Below, piece after piece: positions 11,972-24,288 of a stretch of 64,000 bases of DNA. The stretch is taken from NCBI GenBank assembly GCA_000827265.1, contig KN834752.1, forward strand, positions 248,001-312,000. The letters are read 5' to 3'. Position 1 is the first letter of the stretch. Each line of letters begins with the position of its first letter. The DNA is from Collybiopsis luxurians FD-317 M1. Lineage: Eukaryota > Basidiomycota > Agaricomycetes > Agaricales > Omphalotaceae. The translations under genes and the position numbers were made by a program. The notes under the pieces were generated by a model, which saw nothing but the letters and a program-made list of their open reading frames with translations, searched no databases and was not told where the DNA came from.

Positions 11972-13079
11972 CTATCTAATCGTAGATGCTGTGGCCAGCG
12001 TAAATGCGAGCTCAGGTATCGCTCGATCCCCTCCCATAATTCTCTCCGTTTTCGCATCTACAGAAACGAGTTTCGCGATAGAGTCTAAATCATGTTGAGC
12101 CAGGAGTTCGCCGTTCGATTGATGAACGAGAAGTGAGGTACCGGCAGCTGCCAATATACGAGGCAGTTTGAGTCGAGGACCCCATATGCTCTCTTCGTAC
12201 GCGTCTACGAGGCGGAGGCTTTCGAGCGAACTAGTTGAAGTGGTAGAGGTGGCAGGGGACGTAGAGTCGCCCAACTTGCCAAGGCCATGTCTAGTACATC
12301 GCAGTAAAAACTCGGCGACATGTTCTGCAGTGAGAAAGGTCACTTGGCCGAGATACAGTACACGGACAGAGGGAAGACAGGGTATGCCTGTCCAACGTGG
12401 ATCTGGGGTGACGATGGGGTCGGGGAAAGCAATGTTTGTGAGATGGAGGTGTGTGAGATGAGTGTGGGATGCTAACGCCGTGAAGAGGGGAAAGACTGCT
12501 GGTGCTACAATCTGTACATACCTCAAATCCAGTATCCCTACGAAGAAGAAACTGAACTTACAGCGATTGAGAAGTTGGTGGAAGGATCAGGACCTGTCCA
12601 AAAAAAATTGACCACGCTAAAATGACACATTGAAAGCTGGTACTATACTACAAAACAGGTACTTACTTTGCCCTCGAGAGAGAAGTATATATCAACCGAT
12701 GGTCATCATGATTGAGCGAATTCAACCTCAATCTCATCGTTTCCAAAACCAATCGTCCATTCTCGTCAATCTTGCATCGAACATCCGATACCAGTGCAGT
12801 CAGAACAGCATGTAATCCTTCGAATATACCAAATGAAGCTCCGCCTGCAAAATCCAGCGCGATAGACTGCGGTTCGCAAGCTAGAGACGTCGTTTTTTCG
12901 GAAACGACATGGGCGAATCGTAACAGTTGGGAAGACGAGTGGAACTTGAGGTTTTGGTGTAGGATTATCTGAGCGACGGAGTGGAAATAGGAGCAGGTGC
13001 AGAGAATATTGGTTGGGCTCGAGGTTTCGAGTGAGAGTTGCAGGATATCGCTCAGAATTTCTATCGGCAGATTGTCCAT
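11972..13079 (-). CDS. F-box domain protein
   Basis: The N-terminus MDNLPIEILSDILQLS...CSYFHSVAQIILH is an F-box, which links substrates to SCF ubiquitin ligases through Skp1. The rest is a leucine-rich variable region, as usual in the many agaricomycete F-box proteins. Three exons join in frame: 13079-12667, 12616-12594 (23 nt) and 12537-11972. The second intron uses a weak GTCCTG donor but restores WTGILDLRYVQIV. The product is about 333 aa. An upstream in-frame ATG at 13097 would add six residues. The gene is head-to-head with SDHAF4 with 70 bp between starts. The substrate is unknown. Confidence 0.8.
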
Positions 13080-13149
13080 AGCTGCCGATAGCAACATTCG
13101 GAATATCCGAGTCCTTCCCACAGATTCATCCTTTTCATTCCGTACTCCC

Positions 13150-13470
13150 ATGTCGCTCCTCCAATTCATCTCTCGTACCCGCCCGGTATACGCCGCAAGG
13201 TCCATCAGCAACTTTTCACGACCTTCTCCACCTCACCTCCCTCGAGAACTACAACTTGAATTCGAGGAGCTCCAGAAACAAACTGAACATTTGCCAAATC
13301 CCGCAACGTCCACCTCCCCACCTCCAGAGACACCTGTGAAAACCGAGGGCGATGTCAACGTTAATCCAATCACTGGTGAACGAGGTGGGCCAAAGACGGA
13401 GCCGGTTGGACGATGGGGAGACGGAAGTGAAGGGGATTGGAGTTTTAAAGGAAGAGTGTCGGATTTTTAA
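13150..13470 (+). CDS. SDH8: Succinate dehydrogenase assembly factor 4 (SDHAF4/Sdh8)
   Basis: This single-exon gene encodes a 106-aa protein ending with the DUF1674 signature: NPITGERGGPKTEP, GRWGDGSEGDWSFKGRVSDF. SDHAF4 proteins bind the flavinylated SdhA subunit in the mitochondrial matrix and help it join SdhB. The N-terminus MSLLQFISRTRPVYAARSIS is a typical mitochondrial presequence. Length and motif position match the family. The gene shares a short (70 bp) divergent promoter with an F-box gene. FAD synthase, which makes the cofactor SdhA needs, lies 2.4 kb downstream, probably by chance. Confidence 0.95.
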   Translation: MSLLQFISRTRPVYAARSISNFSRPSPPHLPRELQLEFEELQKQTEHLPNPATSTSPPPETPVKTEGDVNVNPITGERGGPKTEPVGRWGDGSEGDWSFKGRVSDF

Positions 13471-14324
13471 ACGCGGATGTGTATTATAATGTAAAACTTG
13501 TGAGCTCATACTTCTAACAATGTTTTCAGGATTGTTATAATGACTTGAATGGATCCTTTTCTTCAACTTTCAACTACAGGATCTGTTCACTTTGCTAACC
13601 GCTGGCTCTCTTGGTTTCAAACCCGACTCAACTACGTGAGTCCTACATCGGAGAATTACTTAGATGCGTAGACGTTGGTATATCAATGGAATTCGATTAA
13701 CAAGCCTCCGCATCCAAATTCTTATCAACTTGACCAGGGATCTTCTACCGGAAGGCCTCAAAGTCACCTAACTGTCCAGTATGCACTCCCCGATTACCGA
13801 TTGTTCAATCTCTTAGTCGACAATTTGTAAACGTATCGCTAAAAACAGAGTATACGAACTGGTTAAATAGCGTGATTCCGTAGCTCGAGTGTTCTTCAAG
13901 CACATCTCATTGGTTTCATTGAGATTTTTCCCGGGACACGAATGGACTTATACTTTGAGTGCCCAGTGGAGGAAATATGCCGTTGTATCCGTCCCATGGA
14001 TTAATGTCCAAAGACGCGTCAAAACCGAGTCGACTTTGCAGCCGAGAGTGGTAGTAACAGATCCCCTGCATTGAGTAACGGTCAAAGTGTACCATATATG
14101 AAAACAGGATATGAGCCTTGTGGAGCCTTGATTCATTCTATGAAACTATACAACGAAAACATGATTCCTTCCAATATAGGTGTGTACGGAAAGGTTGTTA
14201 CAATCTGCGACACAATGCCAGAAAAAAAGAAGTGTTCAATACCACGAAGCGGTGGAAAGCAGAACGGTTCGCTCACCGTGGCGACTTCCCGCCAAAATCA
14301 GGTTCCTTCACTGAAACAATAAAT
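13471..14324. other. Intergenic stretch, no confident gene
   Basis: This 854-bp gap lies between SDHAF4 and the 3' end of GDP-L-fucose synthase. It contains only short ORFs. A start at about 13551 followed by a GTGAGT donor could be a small gene, but no continuation is convincing. Confidence 0.4.
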
Positions 14325-15820
<1,496 letters not shown>

Positions 15821-15890
15821 GATTGCGAGCTGGATATCGTGAGTGGAAGGAAGAAGAGAATTATCGGTGCACGTGCACTCAGAATCGGAA

Positions 15891-17250
15891 ATGATTCATG
15901 AACTCATGACCGAGGCGGCAAGCTCAAAAATTGACCTTGCCCTCTTCCTTCGCACATCGCCAGCCATGATTCGTATGCAGCAAGTAGCCGACGAGGTATA
16001 CAGCCTTGCCAATTCCAGTGACCCGTTGGCACCATTAGTTAAGGAGGCTTTAGATGTTATCGACGAAGGACTTGACGCTTGCGGGTGAGTCTTTCAATAT
16101 TCCAGTCATGTATGACCACTAAGCTTTTTAGTGTTGATAAGGTCTCTATCAGCTTTAATGGGGGGAAAGACTGTCCGTATATGAATCCATTACAGGAACT
16201 CGCAATTGATCTGCTATCTCGCAGGTACCGTATTGTTACATCTCTTCGCTGGGGCCTTAGGCAGACGACGTTCAGAATCCGAGTGTTCATCACCAATACC
16301 GGCCATCTACATCGCCGTCCCTTCTCCTTTTTCCGTGCTAGAAGACTTCATACGAGATGCGGCCAAAGAGTACAACCTTGACCTGTTTTATTGCAGGCCT
16401 CCGCAGGAAGATAGTATAGAAACTGTAGTGACGCCTGCCCCGAGCAAGATTATTCGTGGAACCGACTATATGCACCCATTACCGCGCCCAAGAGGAGTCG
16501 GTAAGGCCAAGGGCGGAGAGGGTATGCGTCAGGCGTTGGAGATGTACAAGAACGAGTTGCCACATATCGCTGGGATTTTAATCGGTACAAGACGAACCGA
16601 TCCTCACGGCAGTATGTCTCCCCTCAGACCGATTTACGATATACAATAATCCGACTCTTTCACAGGCAAGATATCATTTCGATGTCCTACGGACGATGGG
16701 TGGCCCAAGTTTGACCGTATTAACCCAATCATTAACTGGTCCTATGCCAACGTCTGGACATTCCTTCGCCAACTAAATATTCCATACTGCAAACTTTACG
16801 ACGAAGGGTACGCATGATGTTATTTCTGTAAAGAACCACGTTCTCACAGAGAGGAGCAGCTACACATCCCTCGGTTCCACTTACAACACTTTTCCTAACC
16901 CGGCTCTCTTAGTCAGCCCTTCAACAAATGTGGACCGAATTCCTCCCATTTCCGCGTCGTCGATAATATCTCCCACCGCCGCCCTTACGGCGGTGATGTC
17001 CAACACCCACGCAGTCCCTGAGCCCCCAGACTCCTCGACTCCCGCAAAATTACCTTCCTCAGACGTCTCTACAACTACTGGTGAAATGCCACCGACGAAA
17101 ACAACAACAGCAGCGGATAATGGGACGCTAGCTCAGTATATGAATTCAGGAGCATTTTCTTCAGCCCCACAATATTGGCCCGCCTATATGCTGAAGGAGG
17201 ATCATCTGGAGCGCGCTGGAAGAGGATTAAACATTCCCGGTGTCGCGTAA
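15891..17250 (+). CDS. FAD1: FAD synthase (FMN adenylyltransferase, PAPS-reductase fold)
   Basis: This enzyme adenylates FMN to FAD. Splicing joins ISFNGGKD to [10 protein letters not shown], giving the SFNGGKDCT pyrophosphate-binding loop. Further motifs are [20 protein letters not shown], the family signature [33 protein letters not shown] and [17 protein letters not shown]. Introns include 16085 onward (GTGAGT) and one splitting the Cys codon of KDC. The first ATG after the neighbouring gene is at 15891. The catalytic core is followed by a 90-residue Ser/Thr/Pro-rich insertion before the closing [18 protein letters not shown], longer than in yeast Fad1. It may be a basidiomycete linker. 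The gene is divergent from GDP-L-fucose synthase with 70 bp between ATGs. Confidence 0.94.
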
Positions 17251-17428
17251 TTCAGCCGGCTTGCAAGTACTGATGTAATCTAGACAAATTAGAGAAATGT
17301 ATATCTTGGCTTCAGACAATAGTTTCATTGCAGAATTTTTTGGGGCATGCATCATAAGCATATGCAGCAGAGAACCATACAGAACGAGGAAGAATACAAC
17401 AGCAATGTTATAGCGTGCGACGTATAAT

Positions 17429-18264
17429 CTACTCTTCTTCCTCGTCGTCTCCACCCTCTTCCCGCTTGGCGGCAGCAGCGGCGCGCTTGCGCTTGACACG
17501 ACCAGGGCGGCCTCCACCATAAGGCGAGGTAAGAGCGAAATCGATATGTTTTTGAGAGTCGAGACGGACAACAAAGGATGGCACGTTAACAATTTGCTTG
17601 CCAACACTATACAAAATAAGCAATCGAATTCGGGCGAAAAGCTGCAGAGACGCACCGGATGTGACGTTGCCTTATAAGCACACGAGCGTGGTGGATAGAT
17701 TTAGCAAGACCGCTCTTGAAGACCTGAGTCTGCAGACGTCTCTCCAAGAAATCTTCAACCTTGAGAGCCAACACGTAATCGAGACGCATACGAGTCTCAT
17801 CGAGCACACCAATTCGGACAAGACGACGAATCAAGGCGTTACCCTCGAAAAGTCGCTTGGGGTCCTTGGGGTCGAGTTTGAGCAGCTCACGAGCAGCACG
17901 ACGAATTTTGGACAGGATGAGACCGATACGCCAGATTTCACGCTTGTTGCGGAGACCGTACTCGCCGGCGAGCTAGAGGTGAAAATTTGCTTTTGAAAAA
18001 AACCGGTTCCATTGTAAGATTGCTTTACACACCTTGAGCTCTGCATCGAGACGAGCAGATTCGAAAGGTCGACGAGGGACCTTGTAACTGCAATGATAAT
18101 GATAATGGGGCAAGGCTTTATTAGCACGATTGCAACCCTCCACATAAAAAGTGGATCTTGAAGATAATATTCCTTACGTTTTGCTGTGATTCCGTGGGGC
18201 CCTACAAAGTTCACATTAATATCTTGACGAGTTCGATAGCAGCCAGCAACGATTACCTAGGCAT
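17429..18264 (-). CDS. RPS9: 40S ribosomal protein S9 (uS4)
   Basis: uS4 binds 18S rRNA early in 40S assembly and sits at the mRNA entry and decoding region. The ORF is split into short exons. It begins MPR, then [94 protein letters not shown] and [28 protein letters not shown]. The tail has [18 protein letters not shown] and a Glu-rich end. The first exon is only 8 nt of coding sequence (ATGCCTAG) before a GTAATC donor. The S4 RNA-binding motif is complete. The gene diverges from RPL21 with 226 bp between starts, so the two ribosomal genes probably share regulation. Confidence 0.96.
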
Positions 18265-18490
18265 TTTGTCTTGAGGAAGGGTAGAACGAGGACGGGCGTA
18301 ACGGAACCGGAAACTTTCCTTGTGGACTGGGAAAATGTCACGTGCTGTCTATATAGTTTCTCACGGACATTACAGGACAGACCAAGCCGGATTCGGCAAC
18401 GTCCTACACGTCCCTCAAGCCCAACTTTTTGTGAGGATCCTATTGCTGCTCGCCGTCGCTGTCGTTCTTGACCTCTTTCTAGTTCTCAAA

Positions 18491-19132
18491 ATGCCTCACT
18501 CATTCGGTTACCGGGCGCGAACGCGCCACATGTTCAAGAGGGGATTCAAGGGTACGAGGATAATATCCACGACTAGCTTCCGATTTTTTTCTTACCATCG
18601 GATTTCGTAGAACATGGAGCAATAAAATTGTCCACGTACCTTATCAACTACCGCGTCGGTGATATTGTTGACATCAAAGCCAACGCAGCTCAGCAAAAGG
18701 GTATGCCCCACAAATTCTACCATGGGCAAGTTTGGCGTATCTTTCAATCGATTGCAAAAGTCTAATTTATGGGCAGACGAACTGGAATCATCTACAATGT
18801 AACTCCTACCGCCGTTGGTGTCATTGTGTACAAGGTCGTCGGCAACCGATACATTGAAAAACGTGTTAACCTCCGTGTTGAGCACATCCGTCACTCAAAG
18901 TGCAGGCAAGAGTTTTTGGACCGGGTCAAAGCTAACCATGAGGCACACGTCGCTGCCAAAGCTTCTGGAGGTATGGCTTATCTTCATCTCTCTTGAATTT
19001 TGGCTGATAATCTATGCAGAGCGTGTCAACCTCCGCCGCATTCCCACTCTTCCCCGCGACTCCCGTACCGTCTCCACCTCTGACAATGGCCCCCAGACGA
19101 TTGTGCCGGTACCATACGAGACTACCATCTGA
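18491..19132 (+). CDS. RPL21: 60S ribosomal protein L21 (eL21)
   Basis: Four exons (18491-18551, 18611-18725, 18777-18970, 19020-19132) encode 160 aa, the same length as human L21. Signatures are MPHSFGYRARTRHMF, HGAIKLSTYLINYRVGD, KGMPHKFYHGRTG, VNLRVEHIRHSKCRQEFL and VPYETTI. Intron 2 (18726-18776, 51 bp) begins GCAAGT, not GT, and ends CAG. This is the only boundary that gives HGRTGIIYNV, so it is a GC-AG intron. The upstream region has pyrimidine tracts (CTCTTTCT) before the ATG, common in ribosomal protein leaders. The gene is divergent from RPS9. Confidence 0.96.
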
Positions 19133-19291
19133 TGTATCTATTTCATCCTTTCCATGGTTTCTTATGTCTCTATGCATCATGCTTCCCTGTCCAACGAACA
19201 TGAAAATATCAAAAATGTAATTGCACAGTGTGATTGCCCAAGAAATCAAGTTGAGTATATATGAGTACATGAAGCAAGTGATATTTAAGTT

Positions 19292-21944
19292 TCAGTCACT
19301 CTCATCATCGATCTGTGGAGAGGTATTGAGAATGCGCCACAGTTGATGAAGATTCACCTACCACCATCTTTCCTCTAGCTTTGGAGGCAGCAGCTCTAGA
19401 AGATCTACCCGTAGCCACTGGCTGAAATGAAAGTTGTGATTGCTTCGCAGCAGCAGCCTTTTTTGCTGGAGCTTTTTTTGGCTGGTTTTGACTGGGAAAA
19501 ATATGTATAAGAGACAGATGAGACTGGACACAGAAACCACAAACTTCAGAACAGCTGCGCGATTTGTCCTCTTCACAGGCTTTGAAGCCTCCTCCTCATC
19601 CTCTTCATCCTCATCATCATCATCATCTGGAATCTCAATAATCTCGTCCTCCTCGTCTGAATCAATAGCTTTCCTCCCTCTGCCGGCTGTCTTTTTCGCA
19701 GGCGCAGCCTTTTTTGCAGGAGCTCTCTTGGAAGGTTCTTTCTTTGCAGGAGCTTTCTTCGCTGAGGCTTTCTTTGCCGCTGCAGCTCCTCGTTTCGTTT
19801 TCGGGGCCTCCTCCTCAGAGCCAAAGTCGGATCTACCACCCCCAGCTCCGCCATCCATGTCCACGTCCATCATCATCGAATCCTCAGATTGCGCGTCAGA
19901 GTCAGTCGCTCTTGCTTTCCCTTTTCCTTTTGCCTTGGATTTAACCTGCTCGACATACTCCTTCTCCGCTTGTTCCTTGGCTTTGTTGAGCTAGGAGAGA
20001 AGAGTAAGACACGGTACAGGGATCAAGACGTGTATGCCCACCATATCTTCCAAGTGATCTTCCTCTAAATCTTCATCATTCCCAGCTTCAGTGTTCGTCT
20101 TGACATCTTTCGTCATATTCTTCAAAGTTCTTGTAACATGACTTTGGATCGCATGAATATCGTCCTTCTCCACGAACATTTGTATCGCATCCGACATTCC
20201 GCTCTCTCCTAGTAGCTGCAATTCCTGCGCCAACAAGTACTCCTTGACCAGCGTTGCTACTCGGACTTTGGCGAGTTTCTCGGAAACGCTCAGCTCAGGA
20301 TCATCAATGCTCAGCTCAGGTTCGTCTGCAGCAACTTTGGCAGTAGAACGAGAAGACTTCTTCGCCCGGTGGAAAACAAGTAGATCTCGAGGATTGGCGA
20401 TACGTCCTTGGAATTCTTGTCCGAAACGAATGGGGTTGGACATCTCGCTAACGCCGGTGGTGTCCACCTTGAGACGGATAAGGGGAAGCATAGGTTCCAG
20501 CTTCTCGTCATCCGTTGTCGCATTAGCGTTCCGTTCTTCCCATTCCTCGTTCGCTTTTTCGATGAGCGCGTTTACCTTGCCTTTGAGAAATTTGGATATT
20601 TGAATTTGATCGGAAAGGTCAAAGCCTTCCTCTTCGGCGACTTCGCTTAATACAACTTCTTCAGTCACGAAAGGCCGTACTGTACGAAGCGGGAGGAGTT
20701 CAAGCATATATTCCTTGTCGCATATACTGAGAAGGCCAACGTTTCTGGAAGAGTTTAAGTTAATTAGCTAGCACGGACAATTCTAGTGCGCACTTCGGAA
20801 TAGCTTCGCCATCGGCAAGAGAGGTAGCGACTGAGGATCCTGGCTGAGTGATGTAGTAATTTTTCCCTGCTACCGGTTCAGGTATGATACGACAATCGTG
20901 TTCATGGCCCCAGACGACGAGGTCAATGCTGTCGTCAAACATGCCCTCCGGCACAAAATCTTGAGGACCATGTTTGACTCTGTACCGTCATGAGCCCCCA
21001 GAGGAATCTTGAGAGTAGTAAAGGCAGTCATACCGATTTTGATGCACCAACATAAGATTGAACCAATTATTCTTGTCCTTCGGCATAAACATCTGTACTC
21101 GATTGCTTCGAAGTTCAAAGTGCATCCTAGTATCCTTGATGTTCCCGACGCCATACATACCGAGGTGGCTCTTGCCTTTGCGCAAAAGAACTGGACGAAC
21201 TTGGATCGCTTGAGTTGTTGTTTCGACATTGCTTCCAGGCGCAACAGGAAGATCAATCTTTCCCATATAGTTGAGCAAACCAGACACGGAAAGAACGTCT
21301 AGAGCGCAGAGAGCACCTTGCTGTGGGATCTTGGTTAATGAATGCAGGACAGGGTAAAACATAGGCGTACGGCTCCGACTCCTTGAGGATCATCGTGATT
21401 CCCATGTATGGAAAAGACTGGGATTCCGACGTTCAAATTTGTGTCTTCGTAGTTGATTGCAGGAAACCTATAGAATACACTTTAGTTCACGTTCCTGACG
21501 AGACCCAAGACGGCGTACGAGAATCCATCGGCTTTCCCTTCAAGAGGATCGCTCTGTAGCTCAATTTGAACGGGCTTTTCTCCCATGGTGTATTCGCGGA
21601 GTAATGCAATGGTCTTGTACAGTGACTCCCTCGACGGCTTATTTTCGTGAAACAAATCTCCAGCAAGTAGAACAAAGTCGACCTGTAATTGCCTTGAGAA
21701 TCGGGGTGGATTACAGGGTAGAGTCCTTACATCGTGTTTCTTTGCGAGTTTCAAAATTTCTTCGAACGTGTTGATTGAATCCTGGCCGCGTATGGGGTCT
21801 CTTTCATTGAACCCAATGTGATTATCGGTCGCGAGAAGGATTTTGAATGTATCTTCCGGTGGAAAATCTAAAAGAATATATAAAAGTTTGAGCTTATACA
21901 GGCTCTGACGACAATTTACCTGCATCTTCGACGGGGGCTGGCAT
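19292..21944 (-). CDS. MRE11: Double-strand break repair nuclease Mre11
   Basis: Mre11 is the nuclease of the MRN complex (with Rad50 and Nbs1) in break sensing, end resection and telomere care. The phosphoesterase motifs are [10 protein letters not shown] (D-N-H), [15 protein letters not shown] and [10 protein letters not shown]. They are followed by [25 protein letters not shown] with [21 protein letters not shown], and the Mre11 DNA-binding domain ([12 protein letters not shown]...RLKVDTTG). The C-terminus has a long acidic and Lys/Ala-rich region with (S/A)KKAPAKK-like repeats, then [17 protein letters not shown] and a last exon encoding IDDESD. The start is the ATG at 21942-21944 and the stop is at 19292-19294. 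At least six introns are used. An ACGCGT box sits 27 bp upstream of the ATG. The gene diverges from the transporter gene (165 bp). Confidence 0.96.
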
Positions 21945-21970
21945 TGGAGATGGTGGTCAAAATTGACGCG

Positions 21971-21976
21971 ACGCGT
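21971..21976. promoter_or_regulatory. ACGCGT (MCB-like) box upstream of MRE11
   Basis: The hexamer ACGCGT lies 27 bp before the MRE11 ATG inside a GACGCGACGCGT stretch. In yeasts this is the MBF binding site of G1/S genes, including DNA repair and replication genes. The regulatory role here is inferred. Confidence 0.4.
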
Positions 21977-22109
21977 TTGGCTATGAGTCAGCTCCACGTG
22001 CAAAGCCTGTGCGAATGAGCGGAGACCCTCATTTTCCGTTTCTCTCGTTGCTATCCACCGACGTGGCCAATTTCACTCCTTTGACTCCTGTATACGGTCT
22101 AAATTCACA

Positions 22110-23484
22110 ATGTCTCCTCAAAATGGCCAAAAGCCGGCCTCCAAAGGTCTCGTTGTACGTCCAAATTATCCAGTCGTTTGCCGTATCTCAATGAGGCTGG
22201 ACAGACTGGTGTCGTCGTTTTCTACCTGGTCGCAGCACTTTCGGTGAGTTTTTCCAGCTATACAGCACAGAATCGTGTCTGAATCTGAATTTTCTAGATG
22301 GTCATGGCGTATGTGAAATTACACTGATTTTCAGTCAATATGTAAATGGGTTTCTGCAGTAATAAATGGGTACTCAACGCGACGGAGGCCCCGCTCTTCT
22401 TCCTGTTTACCCAGCTTATCATCGCAGTTGTTCTATTCGTCATCTCGGACACCATGAAACTCCTGCCAGACAAGCTAACTTTTGATACCAACGTTTGCAA
22501 GGGACTTGTCCCTATGGTCGGATTAAACGTCGTCGGTCTTAGGTATGCTCCACATAATATATCAAAACCCTCTCTGACACATTCTGCTTCAGCTTCAGTA
22601 ACTATACTCTCAAATACGTCGACGCCTCCTTCTACCAAGTCGCCCGTGGGCTCGTACTTCCTTTCACCGTCTGCACCTCGTTTTTCATACTAAACGCCCG
22701 GCCTTCACTTCGTATCCTCTTCTCCTGTGGTATCGTCACCTTAGGTTTCTTCGTTGGCGTCTTCCTAGACGGAACACCCTTGTCTCTCGTTGGTATTTTC
22801 TTTGGTGTTGTCAGCTCTGCAATCACCGCGATCCACTCTGTCGTCATCAAGCAAAGCTTAAATGTTGTCAATGGCAGCGCGCTCCTACTTTCTTGGTACA
22901 CCAACCTTCTTAGCGCCATTGTGCTCATTCCTATAGTCGTAGTCGCTGGCGAGGTTCCGGAGATTTTCAAGCTCTTTTTCGGTGTAGAAGATCTCCTCAG
23001 ATCCTCTGGCCAAATGACTGCCCTTGGAACCTTTATTTGGGGATCGGTCATCACTGTCAGTCTATCCACTTGTGTCCCTTTCATGCATTAATCCTTCTCC
23101 TTCTGTAGGGTGTCCTGGGTTTCATGATGAGCATCGCAAGCTTGCTGTCCATCAAGGTTACTTCGCCCATTACCCACATGATATCTTCTGCCGTTCGTGG
23201 CGTCGCTGCTTCCCTCCTTGGAATGTGGCTCTTCCACGACATCATAACTTCGTGCGTGTCTATTCTTCTGCAAGTGCTCGTGCATTCTAAATCTCTTTTT
23301 CCTCAGCGGCCGGGCTTCCTCCATAGCCATCATTCTCCTTGGTTCCATCTATTATACGTGGGTAAAGCATATCGAATCACAGGCTCAAGCGCCTTCATCC
23401 TCATCCGGTGGCGTTTACGAGCGTGTCAAGATGGAGGAAGTGGAAGCTGGTATCCGAAGAAACTCCAACTCCAAACCAGAGTAG
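22110..23484 (+). CDS. Nucleotide-sugar transporter, GDP-fucose transporter type (SLC35C-like)
   Basis: This multi-membrane-span protein of the drug/metabolite transporter superfamily would move GDP-fucose into the Golgi. Splicing gives MSPQNGQKPASKGLV, then TGVVVFYLVAALSMVMANKWVL. Family hallmarks follow: FLFTQLIIAVVLF, VGLSFSNYTLKYVDASFYQVARGL, FSCGIVTLGFFVGV, SLVGIFFGVVSSAITAIHSVV, WYTNLLSAIVL, SIKVTSPITHMISSAVRG and SIYYTWVKH. The LKYVxxxFYxxxRGL and KxTSPxTHxxS patterns match animal GDP-fucose transporters better than UDP-galactose carriers. The first intron (GTACGT to CAG, about 51 bp) is required. The tail is Ser-rich and acidic. A biosynthetic partner, GDP-L-fucose synthase, lies 6.3 kb away. 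Substrate is inferred, not shown. Confidence 0.88.
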
Positions 23485-24288
23485 ATTGTATCCCTTCTCG
23501 GACATTGTGGAAGGGAGTAGGTGTCGATATCTTGTAGGGCCCCGCGTGCAAATAATGCACTTGTAGAGTACAATTTTCGTGTAATGGATTGGGCATAGAC
23601 TAACTTAAAGTATTGGACAAAAGTACTAACTATACCTAAATAGAGTGAGCCTTCCATTTTCTACACACACCAGTGGATAGAGCTAACGAGTATTAGTATT
23701 CTTTAGTGCTTTTATTTATTCAGCTAGTTGTCTTCACAGTTGTACGCGCTATTTCAGTATCGACAGTATGTAGCCCGCCTCCGACGAAAAAAGAAAAAGG
23801 AAAGAAGGAAGACATCTGCTCTAACCTGAGAGACAGTGATACTGGAAGCTCAAGGTTGCTACACGTCGATACCAAATGGAATTCATCACAAATACATGCA
23901 TCCCAGGTATACAGAATGCATATTCAAACACCAATCCGTGATCGTGGTTCAGATTTCTGTCTTGGACCGTCCATCCTGATATACTTGTTGGAGCCCAGAC
24001 GTACCACGGCCCAAAGAACAGATGAGCATCGCCAGCAACAGGACCTGTCACCCTCAAGCCGTTCAGAAATCTTACAGCCATGTATAAGCAAATATAATAA
24101 TAATAAATACCGTCCCGACTAGACGTAGTGGGTACATTACTCTCGAGCCCTTTTCCCAATTGCACGCCTGATCGTTACTCGTCGTGGAAATACAAAACGC
24201 AGGACTACCTCCTAGGGGTGCCTTTCGAAATATTCAAATCAAGCTCATGATATAAATTTACCAACGGCTTACCAGTGCGAAAATCCCG
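23485..24288. other. Intergenic stretch, no confident gene
   Basis: About 800 bp lie between two convergent 3' ends. A minus-strand ORF at 23821-24165 lacks an ATG and shows no family signature. The rest contains short A/T-rich stretches. Nothing else is recognisable. Confidence 0.4.

Noticed and set aside
13551..13800. Short gene after SDHAF4 with a GTGAGT donor
   Set aside because: One possible exon (MDPFLQLSTTG) but no continuing exon keeps frame and no family match.
19440..19994. Plus-strand Ser/Phe-rich ORF opposite MRE11
   Set aside because: It is the antisense of the Lys/Ala/acidic tail of MRE11; low-complexity codons produce long open frames on both strands.
23821..24165. Minus-strand ORF downstream of the secreted protein
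   Set aside because: Starts with GTG only, has no motif, and no splice links it to the upstream gene, which ends cleanly at 24289.
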